Assembly: GCA_030789695.1 (NCBI GenBank)
Contig: CM061132.1
Coordinates: 155,292,817-155,356,816 of the forward strand
Direction of reading: 5' to 3'
Origin: Scilla litardierei
Taxonomy: Eukaryota; Streptophyta; Magnoliopsida; Asparagales; Asparagaceae
Length of the DNA stretch: 64,000 bases
The number at the start of each line of letters is the position of its first letter. Position 1 is the first letter of the stretch. Positions 1 through 10,298 of this stretch are shown one piece after another. The notes beneath the pieces are model-generated. The model did no database searches, was not told the origin of the DNA, and saw nothing but the letters and a program-made list of their open reading frames with translations. A program made the translations under genes and the position numbers.

Positions 1-591
1 TGAACCATTAGTACTTCATCAACCACTACACTGCTACGATGCCACTCCCCATCCACCTCCTCTAACTCTTAGCTGTTTTGACACCAAAGTTATTTCTACT
101 GCACCTACAACCGCAACCCTACTCCACACTATTTTCTTCTGCTCCAACCCATCTGCTCAATATCTCCGAGGAGTTCTTATTACTACCAAACCCTTTTCTT
201 GATCATGACAGTGGACCGAATTTCAACGCCCAGCTCGTAATCATAACACTCTGTGCTGGGTTTGATGAGAGAGCTCATTTTCACTCTTTGCCTCTGCTCC
301 TATTGCACTTCATCGATCACCACCTTTGTGGCAGCCCCAATGAGGGATAGGTGAGTGAGTGGACTTGCCAAGTCGTGATGGTGAATAGTATGTTGATGTG
401 AGGTAAGGGAATCTGAGAGTAGTAGTCATAGTAAGCTGGTATGAGGGGGTTGGGCTTATTATCAGTAGTTAGTTCCATAGCTTTATGCTTCGTACACCTG
501 TCATGATTAATATCATACTCAACAAGACCAGTTCTGATTTGTATCCCAGTGTAGTCTTTAATCAATATATCTTACTTAATTCATGCACGGT
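1..591. other. Unclassified sequence left of the first LTR
   Basis: I recognise no gene here. Short open frames exist on both strands (for example 317-565 on the minus strand), but none shows a motif I can name. The stretch ends where a minus-strand Tat-type LTR begins, so it is the outer flank of that element and may itself be decayed repeat. Confidence 0.4.
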
Positions 592-1315
592 TATTAAGGC
601 TAAAAATAGCGTTAACTGTATCAATGCTGACGTGGACTCTTCTATCGAGGTGGAGCCTCGTCAGTAGGTTGCGTTGGACCCTGATTAGTAGTATCGAGGT
701 CGTTGGTAGTTGGAATTAGTAGGTGATGATCGTTCGACCCTCTGAGCAGATCGAGTCTTAAACGACCGTCGATGGAGATACGACCCTCCTGTTGAATCAC
801 TCCACGAGCTTCTTGTATCATAAAAGAACATCAGGGGGGTCGGATTTGGGTGCCGACCCAAATCTCATCAGATGCTTAAGTTAGTTTGGGACTTAAGAGA
901 GAGCTTGGATCTACCAAGATCGACGCACGGAGGCTCGTCTCGAGTCAGTCGTCGCAAGCTATTTGGGGGAGGAAATATTAAGTGGGGTATAGAATGTCAG
1001 GTGCTAAGTTTCGTACATCCCATGTTCTGTTCATCTCCAGTGTATTTATAGACCTCTGAGGTCTCTTCAGTGACGTTGGGAGGATAACGGTCACCAATTA
1101 TGATGCCACGATCCTCCCCTCTTAACAGTGGTAACCGTCGCCCACGTCCCAGCTATTTATGAGCTTCCTTCAAACCCACTTTCGAAGGGTGGAAGTGCAA
1201 CATGCGAATGACATGTGGGCTTTGACTGAGTTGGCTTCGGGCTTCTTTCATGGGCTTTATGTGCTTTGATTGCCCATTGAACGAGTCCCTCGAGAGCCGG
1301 CCCAATGATGCAACA
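592..1315 (-). repeat. Tat-type LTR (3' LTR of the 592-17052 element)
   Basis: The reverse complement starts TGTTGCATCATTGGGCC and ends near GGCCTTAATA. It aligns along its length with the LTR pair at 34100-34826 and 41096-41820, including the TATTTATAG-like promoter region and the GACCCAAATC block. A purine-rich tract (minus strand GACGGGTGCT) borders its 5' end, as expected for a 3' LTR. It does not match the 5' LTR at 16317-17052. Confidence 0.8.
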
Positions 1316-1605
1316 ATAGCACCCGTCACTCGAGCTTAGACAGTTCATCTGTTGGGGTCACGTGACGTTACATCTCATTAATGGGGCACGACAGTCGAGG
1401 AACTAGTACTCGAGTTTTAGGCGCCAAAATGCTTGCTTTTCTGATTTGGACGATGCGTCAGTTCGAAATTTGAGATACTAGGATGACCGGATCACCGACG
1501 TGTGTCCCAACACGATGAGGTCATCTCGTCTAAATAAGATGGCTCTGGAGGGATAATCGAAATCAGCGTCTTTGGCATCCCTGACCCATATTTCCTTCTT
1601 TATAG

Positions 1606-3088
1606 ATGGCTTCTTCATGTGGTCATGCCTCTAGTAGGGGTTCAACTTCCATTGCTTAGAAGGATAAGGATGAAGTCGTCGTGCCCAGTCTGATCGCCAA
1701 CCAAGTCTCTAAAATGGTTGCGAATCAAATTCCCGAGTTATAAGAGAAATATTTTTGACTCGATTACCAGATCTGGTTTCCCGAGAGGGACGAAGGGGTT
1801 CATCGCCCTGGCGATCGAGAGGTTGGAGTTTATGTCAAGGCCTTTCATCGAGGACTTCGATTTCCCATGCATCCTTTTATGTGCTATTTGCTTAGTATGT
1901 TGAACCTTTCCCATTGCCAATTGATGTCGAACGCCATAGGGGTATTGGTCGGCTTCATCGCATTGTGCATGATGAAGAGGGTTGAACTGACGATGGAGTT
2001 GTTCAATTACTTTTTCACGATTCCTCCCCTCAAGACCCCGGGTTGGTACATGATAACCGCTCGTCGAGGTAGGAAATTATTTGACGACCTCTCACCTCGA
2101 ATCCGAATTGGAAGGAATTCGTATACGTTGTATTTCAAGGTGAGGCAAGTTTCTGTACTCGATGGGGGTATGCCTGATTTGGGCACGACCGAATACAAGA
2201 CTTTATCCGATGAGGGTAAGAAAATCGTTGATTCATTATTGAAGCTGCCAGAGAGGGCTAGGAAGCCAAAATGGTTATGGTCTGACTCAGTGATGCGCAT
2301 CACCGTATGGATGAAAGGTCTATCCGACCCTGCCCATCACCCACTTGATCTTCGTCTTATTGAATTTTGCTTTTTTTCCTTGCAGGCATGGTTGGCCTAG
2401 AATACCAGGTGGACCTCGAGTTGTGGGAATGGGTTGAGGCTTCCATAAGAGAAGCTGAGGAGAATGTGCCATCTCTGCAAATGCCTCTTCTGAAGGAAGG
2501 GGTGACCAGGGCCTCTGAGGCTTTACCCATTGTCGTTCACGAGGATTCTCAACTGGTTCGTCCTCAGCGGAGGAAAAAGAAGAAGCTTCCCACCAAATTT
2601 GAGGTGGTTGAAGGCGGCAACTTTGCCTTAGCGACTCAGAGTTGTCAGGGTCGAATGATGTCGTGGGCATGTCTGCCTCTTTGGATAAAAGTCAGTCATG
2701 TGATAAGGGCTCAACCCCATGAACATGAACATGGATCTCCTTCAGAGAGAGATTTAGGAGAGTCCCCTCTTCTTCCGGAGCCCAATTTGCATCTGGATTC
2801 ATGGCCTTGGCGACGAAGGCAAAAGACAGCCTTTCGTCACTGTCGACCATCCACAAGTCTGCCGAGCTCCAGTGGCAGACGGAGAGGGCCCAGCTCGAAG
2901 AGGAGCTTGATGCCTTTAAGAAGGAGACGGTCGAGCTTCAGACCAAAGTCTTCGATTTTGAGAGGTGGGCGGAGGCTAGCAAGATGAAGAAGGTCGAGCT
3001 CCAAGCCAGAGTTGCAGAGCTTGAGGAGCCTGCCGCGAAGGAGAAGGCCGAGCTGACTGCTAAAGTCACAAAGGCGGTGGTCCGGTGA
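1606..3088 (+). pseudogene. Tat antisense ORF, gypsy-type-transposon family (PF04195-like), broken
   Basis: This ORF lies on the strand opposite to the retrotransposon, between its pol and 3' LTR, the place where Tat/Grande elements carry an extra antisense gene of unknown function. From about 1860 the product has the gypsy-type transposon signature: QLMSNAIG, then a F-N-Y-F-F run, GWYMITARRGRKLFDDL and a W-x-W-S-D stretch. A 68-bp intron with GT at 2318 and AG at 2384-2385 joins the frame-1 part to the frame-3 part (GMVGLEYQV). The C-terminal part (2801-3088) is a charged coiled coil of E/K/L heptads. In-frame stops lie near 1657, 1740 and 1757, and a frameshift lies between about 2650 and 2800, so this copy is dead. 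A homologous copy lies at 39027-40805 on the minus strand. Confidence 0.7.
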
Positions 3089-3349
3089 ATGCCTTCGCCA
3101 ATGTTTTGGTGTCAGGGAGCGCTCCCCCACCCTCCTAGGTTTTAGGCAGACCCTTTGTGACCCTTAATTTTGTAATTTTTCCGATTTGAAATCGATGAAG
3201 AAGAAACTTTTTGCAGCTTTATTTATTTATCCAAAAAATTTATATTTGATGCGTGTGTATGGCCCCTCGACGATCTAACTTGAATGAACATAGAAATCCT
3301 TAAGCAAGTTATGTCGTGGATAGGTTAGGTGTCTTCACCATAAATCACG
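3089..3349. other. Spacer between antisense ORF and tandem array
   Basis: AT-rich non-coding sequence follows the stop of the antisense ORF (TTTTTGCAGC and a TTTATTTATT run around 3210-3240). It could hold the polyadenylation region of the antisense transcript. No ORF of interest is seen. Confidence 0.4.
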
Positions 3350-3955
3350 CTCCTTTGGTCGTATAGTAGCAAGGGGCGTGACCCTTTCATCCGACGAAGG
3401 TCGTTCGATGGCGAGGGGTGTGGCCCCTTCGACTTGCAGCCGACGGAGGTCTTTCGGTGGTGAGGGGCATGGAGCCTTCGACTTATAGCCGACGGAGGTC
3501 TTTCGGTGGCGAGGAGAGTGGACCCTTCGACTTACGGCCGACGGAGATCGTTCGGTGGCGAGGGGCATGGCCCCTTCGACTTACGGCCGACGGAGGTCGT
3601 TCTGTGGCGAGGGGCATGGCCCCTTCGACTTACGGCCGACGAGGTCGTTCTGTGACGAGGGGCATGGACCCTTCGACTTACTACCGACGGAGGTCATTCG
3701 ATGGCGAGGAGCATGGCCCCTTCGACTTACGATCGACGGAGGTCGTACGGTGGCGAGGGGCATGGCCCCTTCGACTTACGGCCGACGGAGGTCGTAAGGT
3801 GGCGAGGGGCCTGGCCCCTTCGACTTACGACTGACGGAGGTTATTCGGTGGCGAGGGGCCTGGACCCTTCGACTTACGACCGACGGAGGTCGTTCGGTGG
3901 CAAGGGGCATGGCCCCTTTGACTTACGACCGACGGAGGTCAGAACTGTTGCTACT
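3350..3955. repeat. Tandem array, unit about 49 bp, about 12 copies
   Basis: The unit contains GGTCGTTCGGTGGCGAGG, GGCATGGCCCCTTCGACTTA and CGGCCGACGGA. Successive unit starts near 3541, 3590 and 3639 give a 49-bp period. The array lies between pol and the 3' LTR, where Tat/Ogre elements often carry tandem repeats. It is related to the roughly 57-bp array at 36370-38790, which reads as its reverse complement with about 8 extra bases per unit. Confidence 0.85.
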
Positions 3956-4072
3956 GATGGCATTTGCTAAGTCGTAATGACGAAGGTCGTTACAGCTGAT
4001 GCTGAGGAACGATCCATTTCGCATTCATAATGATCTTGCATAGGATACAGAGCGATCGGTCGATCTACCTCT

Positions 4073-4192
4073 TTAGTACAACCGCTGATAACACTTCCGT
4101 AGATGTTCCTCGTTTCAAGGATGAGGAAGCTCCTCGCCGTCAAAAGTGGCGAGCTGTTAGGTGGCAAGGCCGAGTACGTCGAGCACGGTGTA
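4073..4192 (-). pseudogene. Integrase C-terminal tail of the Tat element (left of the nested insertion)
   Basis: On the minus strand the translation starting at the insertion edge reads Y-T-V-L-D-V-L-G, then after a stop L-A-T-F-D-G-E-E-L-P, then N-E-E-H-L-R-K-C-Y-Q. This is the usual C-terminal end of Ty3 integrase (G-P-Y-x-V, D-G-x-x-x-P-x-x-W-N-x-x-x-L-R-x-Y-Y). It has two in-frame stops, one where a Trp codon is expected. The upstream part of the same domain ends at 14423 on the far side of the nested element. Confidence 0.7.
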
Positions 4193-4194
4193 TG

Positions 4195-5821
4195 TCTGAT
4201 TTGAAGTGAAAAGTGTATATTTATACCCCATAACTACCCCCATTTTGTGCTAAATATTAGGCTTAAACTTTCTCTTTTTGGATATATTTTCATTTCATGT
4301 CATTTTAGGAGCTTATTCTCATTCTTGGCACAAAATTTGGATTTTATCGTCTTTATTGGCTTCCTACTATTTTTCATATGCTTCTGCTATTATTGTGATC
4401 ATATCGCCATTTTTTTGGGAATTATTTGAGCATTGGAATATTTTATATGAATTTTGGGAGGTCAATATTAATTTATAATAGTCATTATATTAATTTTCTC
4501 ATCAAATGAATTAATTTCTCCTTTTCCCATTTTTCAGGTACTCCTGGAAGTCTTGGGGATTTTCCAGAATTTTCTGCGATTTTTCTGGGATTTCTAGGTA
4601 TTTTTGGTGGATTTTTGGAGGAGAAAATGGGGGTTTAAAGCAGAAAAAAGGAAAATGTCATTGGGCACCATGTGGCGCGATCTGGTGGCGCCACGTGGCG
4701 CCAAATCCGGCCACCCGCTTGAGGCGGGAATTATTTCCGCATTTGATGCGGGCCGGCCCACTGGTCGGCCCGCGTTTCCGCTTGCTCCGTAATTAAAAAA
4801 TAAATTAAAAAAGCAGCGGAGCGGGCCGGCCCAGCGGCCGACCCGCTCTGACTTAATTCCCATGCGTGCGCGCATAGCTTTGGGCGGGTCGGGCGGCCAG
4901 CGCCTGACTCGCAAGCCCATTAAATTGGGTATTTTGCGCCTGTTGAGAATTCGAGGAGAAAAGCTCGGTTTCTTGCTGTTTTTTTTTTTGAGTTTTTTAG
5001 GGCTTAGGGAGCCTCTTCTTCTTCCCCAATGCTAGGGATAGGGTTGGAGGCCATTGGATGGTGGAGAAGCTTGGTGGAGGAGCAAATTGGTAGAGGGAAA
5101 GCTCATTTGGGGAGATCTTGGGTGAAATTTTTCCTCTTCTTCCCCTTTGTATTTTTGCATTTCTCTTTTGTATTGAACTATTGATAAATTTTTCTATGAA
5201 TTCCATCTTATTTGGTGTGATTGAGTAGTGTGATTGGTGTGGGTTGTGATTTATGATGATGGGTTGTTAATTCTTACTTTAATTTCCTCTTGCCCAATTT
5301 CATTGTTGATGTTGGATGTATTATTATGGCACATTTTCATTGGTAAAGACCCGAAAGGGCACAATTCGAGATGAATCCATGTTCCTAATTTGATTAGTGC
5401 CATGATAATACATCCATCCATATTTCTAATTGTTGTGTTCTTTAAAGCTAAATTTTCTGATTGAGTGTCCTTAGTCGGATAATCAATTGAGTTATATGTG
5501 TTAATTAGAGCATGATTAACACCAATCTTAGTGAACCCACAACTCATGCTTCCTCTCCTAGCTATCCTAGCTCCACTTTTGGTTCTCTAACCCTACCCAC
5601 TTAGGATAGGATTTGTTGATTTACACACTTTTTTCCACTCATCCACCGTTAGTTGAGGTGCTTGTTTCACGCTATTACCTTTCTTTATCGATCAATTTTG
5701 TGAATATAGAATGACTTGTCCCTGTGATCCGACCCGGTACTCACCGGTTATTTTTATTGCATTGACACTACTATGCTTGGGAGTGGAAGGCGTGCCCCGT
5801 GCGCATCCTCCGGTTCAACCA
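4195..5821 (+). repeat. 5' LTR of the Athila-like element
   Basis: It is colinear with 12796-14422. The 3' copy begins TGTGATTCGGAG and this copy begins TCTGATTTGAAG, so the terminal TG has decayed. Both end CCGGTTCAACCA. The region 4650-4915 has clustered GC-rich palindromic words (GGCGCCACGTGGCGCC, GGGCCGGCCC, GGCCGACCCG) in the U3 part, followed by AAATTGGGTATTTTGCG, a possible core promoter. Confidence 0.85.
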
Positions 5822-5823
5822 AT

Positions 5824-5841
5824 TGGCGTCGTTGCCGGGGA
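5824..5841 (+). other. Primer-binding site, tRNA-Asp type
   Basis: TGGCGTCGTTGCCGGGGA starts two bases after the LTR. It differs by one base from the TGGCGCCGTTGCCGGGGA site used by Athila-type elements, which is seen intact at 60605. Confidence 0.8.
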
Positions 5842-7462
5842 CAACGGTTTCCATTAGTAGCAATTTTTGATTGATTTCGAAAGTTTAGTACGATACTTCT
5901 ATCTCTTAGTGTGTGTCTTTCTGTTTATTTATTTTCCACATATTGAATCTTTTGGTTGTTTATTTCCATTTTCTTGGAAATTTTTTTTAAAAAAACATGG
6001 CATCATCTTCAGATTTTTTCAATATTGATTTGCAGGATATCCCACTTCCGCCATACTTTCATGGCACGGAGTGGGAGAACCCTCATTTACATATTAAAAA
6101 ATTTGAGGAGTGGATATATTCATGTCTTGGTGGAAACATTTATGATGATTGCATACACTTTAGATTTTTTCCTTTTTCTTTACATGATGATGCTACTTTG
6201 GTTTGATTCATTATCTCTCGACTCACAATTTACTTGGTTGTCATTTCAGGCTGAATTTATCCGAGTATTTTTGCCTACTTTTTGGAGCAGTTACAGGGAC
6301 GGCAGGCCATGGAGCAGCATATATCGAGCTTTGCCCAAGCTGAATCGGAGGCCTACCATCAGGCTTGGCAGAGGTTCACTGATTTAGTGCTTGCGTGCCC
6401 ACACCAGCGCTTTCATGAGGATCATCTTCTGCAGATCTTCTACATAGGATTATCGCCATCTGGGCGGGATTTTGTGCAGATGAGTTGCGGTGGGGAGTTC
6501 TTTGATTATTTGACCGAGGATTCATGGTGTTACCTGAGGGACCTTGTAGAGTATGAGGAGACAGTCCAGCAGGTCCAGGACCAGCCTGAGGAGCCAGATG
6601 AGGGCTCATTCTATTATGGCCCTATGGAGGAACAAGCAGAACATGATGATGGGGCACATTGGAGCCAAGTAGAGGAAGCTGAATATCCATATTTTGAGGA
6701 GTCAGAGGAGATGGATGATGGAGTGTGTGTCGACCACGACAGTGACACGATGCATTTTCACTTTGAGGTTGAGGATGAAGCGGATGTGCGTGATGGCCAA
6801 GAGTAGATTGAGGACACCATGGAGCCTGAGCCATAATCCACTTCAGAGTTAGCTTCACAGGTCGAGGCGATTGAGTACTTAGGGAGGACGACTGAGATGA
6901 ACTATTTCTAGGATGACGAGGATGATGCATGCTTGGATTTGCCTGAGACAAGTCTACCTCTAGTCCTGTCACAGATGTCACTTCCTCGCCTCAGGATGCG
7001 CACTTACCAGTCATCGAGGAGGTTTGGCAGGAGCAGTTACCAGTTGTGGAGAGTGCCGTAGAGATTGTTGATGTTGATATTGATGTCGAGGAAGAGGATA
7101 GCAACGGAGATTGCGACATGGTATATATTGATCCCGAGCTCCCTCTTACTCCAGTTTTCTCTCTGCCGCCACTGCCACCTCCTCCTGAGGCCGTGCATCA
7201 TCCTGAGCCTAGCATCACATTTCAGGTAAGTTCCCACCTCTCTTTTTCCTCCACCTCCGAATCAAATTATTTAATTCCATATCATAATGATTTGGATTGT
7301 CGTCTTTTGATCATGAATTCATTTATTTATTTCGACGACCCATTTTGGCAAGCTTTTCACTTGGATGGGCGCTCTCGCCCAATTATTTTTGACACGACCT
7401 ATCTGCCTCATTTGGCAGGAACCCATCATAAGGAGATGCTCGGGGTTGTGTCGCTTGCCACT

Positions 7463-8667
7463 TGTTGCGGGGTGGAACTCGCGTACAATGAATTTTTATT
7501 AAGGGGAACCAAGGGCACTGTGGTTATGTTAAGGATGGGATTATGGTAGGCTATTTGACAGGTGATTAGAGGGGTGATGCAGCTAAGCTTGTCGTTGGAG
7601 CAGACCACAGAATCGAATCCGACAGGATGCAGAGAAGGGGCCGAACTGCCTAGGTTGAGGGAGAGCACGACTGGTGATGACGAGCTAACCTGTGCAAGGA
7701 GAAACTCGTCAGAAAGGCCGGGTTGGGGTCCAACCCTTAGCCTCTCCGATGCCTAAGTCAGTAATAGGACTTAAAGCGGGGGCTAGGCACGCAGGTCGGA
7801 CTGAGGGTGAGTCGACCGTACGTGACGAGCAATGAGTAGAAGAACAAAGATGTGGAAGACCTTTGCTCTTGCCTCTTGTGTGTGAATAAGGAGATTGAGA
7901 GTGAATTTTCTCCCCCACTCACCGTAAGAAGTGAGGGGGTATTTATACCTGAAGGGAGGCGGTTCGGTAGGGCTGACCTGGCATGCTGACCCGACGTGCT
8001 GAGCTGGCCCTGCTGTCAGCGGAAGCTTCGGACGAGGATGTCAGGAACAGGAGTGCCTGCCACGCTTTTGTCAGACGGTGCAGTGGTCCGGGGTGCTTTT
8101 GTCATGGTGTCAGGGCCGAAAGCATTAAGTGTCAGGGTGTCAGGGCCGAAAGCATTAAGTGTCAGGGGGCGCAGTGGCCAGGGGTGCTTTGTCAGATGGT
8201 CAGGCGGCGATAGTGTCAGTAGTGTCCTTGTACTAGATTGTTTGTCGTGTCCAATGTGCCAAAGATCAGTCACGTAGCTCGTCACCGTAGCTCGCCCCGT
8301 CCCCTTGGCGCGCCCCGTCCCCTTAGCTCGGCCCGTCACCGTAGCTCGGCCCCCTTAGCTCGGCCCGTCACCGTAGCTCGGCCCCCCTTAGCTCGCCCCG
8401 TCCCCTTAGCTCGGCCCGTCACCGTAGCTCAGCCCCCTTAGCTCGGCCCGAGGTCGTCACTGGCTATCAGCGGCCGAGTCAGAGTGCGTCGTTCCCATAG
8501 TCGCGTCAGACTCTAGAATCGACAGGCGCCATGTGGCCCTCTATCGTTCGGGTGTGGAGTGCCCTATCGCTGGGTCGACCGTCCTTCCAGAGGGAGGGAC
8601 AAGCCGGCGGGGTATTTAGACGGTCTGGGATGGAGGGTCGGACTATCATGATCTCTAGGTCGTACCA
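7463..8667 (-). repeat. 3' LTR of the LARD-like element
   Basis: It is nearly identical to 10299-11504, from TGTTGCGGGGTGG to the end at GGTCGTACCA. It contains a stretch at about 8275-8450 where TAGCTCGGCCC and GTCACCGTAGCTCGGCC alternate at least eight times, and a duplicated GTGTCAGGGCCGAAAGCATT (about 8108-8160). Confidence 0.88.
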
Positions 8668-8784
8668 ATTGCCCTCGTCATCCGGGCTCGAGTTGGAAGC
8701 CCGGCTCGACGCGGATGACGTATCACCTTCCCTCCTAGGAATAGCACGTTGGGTCTACCTACCCCGGAGTCTTTACTTAAGGGG

Positions 8785-10212
8785 GAACGAGCACGCAGCT
8801 CGGCCCGTGCCTCCAGTTTGGGAGGCGAAGCGTGTTAGGCTTGTCTCGGAGGTCTTCAAGATAGCGGGTACAGAGTGGCCAAAGCCTCCCCCGCGTTTGC
8901 CCCTCCAGTTTGGGTGGCGAGCTGACGAGCTGCCCTGGAGGTCTGCAAGATAGCGGGTACAGAGTGGCCAAAGCCTCCCCCGCGTTTGCCCCTCCAGTTT
9001 GGATGGCGAGCTGACGAGCTGCCCTGGAGGTCTGCAAGATAGCGGGTACAGAGTGGCCAAAGCCTCCCCCGCATTTTGCCCCTCCAGTTTGGGTGGCGAG
9101 CTGACGAGCTGCCTTGGAGGTCTGCAAGATAGCGGGTACAGAGTGGCCAAAGCCTCCCCCGCATTTTGCCCCTCCAGTTTGGGTGGCGAGCTGACGAGCT
9201 GCCCTGGAGGTCTTCAAGATTGCGGGTACAGAGTGGCCAAAGCCTCCCCCGTGTTTTCCCCTCCAGTTTGGGTGGCGAGCTGACGAGCTGCCCTGGAGGT
9301 CTTCAAGATAGCGGGTACAGAGTGGCCAAAGCCTCCCCCGCGTTTTCTCCCCCAGTTTGGGTGGCGAGCTGACGAGCTGCCCCGGAGGTATTCAAGATTG
9401 CGGGTACAGAGTGGCCAAAGCCTCCCCTGCATTTTGCCCCTCCAGTTTGGGTGGCGAGCTGACGAGCTGCCCTGGAGGTTTTTAAAATTGCGGGTACAGA
9501 GTGGCCAAAGCCTCCCCCGTATTTTACCCCTCCAGTTTGGGTGGCGAGCTGACGAGCTGCCCTGGAGGTCTTCAAGATAGCGGGTACAGAGTGGCCAAAG
9601 CCTCCCCCGCATTTTGCCCCTCCAGTTTGGGTGGCGAGCTGACGAGCTGCCCTGGAGGTATTCAAGATAGCGGGTACAGAGTGGCCAAAGCCTCCCCCGC
9701 ATTTTGCCCCTCCAGTTTGGGTGGCGAGCTGACGAACTACCCTGGAGGTCTTCAAGATAGCGGGTACAGAGTGGCCAAAGTCTCCCCCGCGTTTTCCCCT
9801 CCAGTTTGGGTGGCGAGCTGACGAGCTGCCCTGGAGGTCTTCAAGATAGCGGGTACAGAGTGGCCAAAGCCTCCCCCGCGTTTTTCCCTCCAGTTTGGGT
9901 GGCGAGCTGACAAGCTGCCCCGGAGGTATTCAAGATAGCGGGTACAGAGTGGCCAAAGCCTCCCCCGCATTTTGCCCCTCCAATTTGGGTGGCGAGCTAA
10001 CGAGCTGCCCTGGAGGTCTGCAAGATAGCGGGTACAGAGTGGCCAAAGCCTCCCCCACGTTTTCCCCTCCAGTTTGGGTGGCTAGCTAACGAGCTGCCCT
10101 GGAGGTCTTCAAGATAGCGGGTACAGAGTGGCCAAAGCCTCCCTCGCATTTTGCCCCTCCAGTTTGGGTGGCAAGTTGACGAGCTACCCTGGAGGTCTTC
10201 AAGATCGCGGGT
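8785..10212. repeat. Tandem array, unit 89-90 bp, about 15 copies
   Basis: Each unit contains GCGGGTACAGAGTGGCCAAA, CCTCCCCCGC, CCTCCAGTTTGGGTGGCGAG and CTGACGAGCTGCCCTGGAGG. Unit starts at 8864, 8953, 9042, 9132, 9222, 9311, 9400, 9490, 9580, 9670, 9760, 9849, 9938, 10028 and 10117 give spacings of 89 or 90. A period divisible by three keeps long frames open on both strands; these are not taken as genes. Confidence 0.93.
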
Positions 10213-10277
10213 TGGGGTCCAATCCTTAGTCAGGGTCTCGCTGATTAGTATGGGATTTGACATGGGTGTGACCCTTC

Positions 10278-10298
10278 GTTCCCACAGACGGCGCCAAT
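10278..10298 (-). other. Primer-binding site of the LARD-like element
   Basis: The minus strand reads TTGGCGCCGTCTGTGGGAA directly after the LTR end. This is the form of site seen beside other Tat LTRs in the window (34827, 16316, 23216). Confidence 0.75.

Noticed and set aside
317..565. 82-codon minus-strand frame with Tyr- and Pro-rich product
   Set aside because: No homology recognised and no supporting context, so it is left as unclassified sequence.
3418..3970. Overlapping short ORFs in the 49-bp array
   Set aside because: They arise from the tandem repeat and have no independent support.
5824..5841. Sequence resembling the 3' end of a tRNA-Asp
   Set aside because: It is only an 18-nt primer-binding site next to an LTR; no tRNA body is present.
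8773..10263. Long repetitive open frames on both strands, looking like a repeat protein
   Set aside because: The 90-bp period is a multiple of three, so frames stay open by arithmetic. Both strands are equally open and there is no start, domain or conserved codon pattern.
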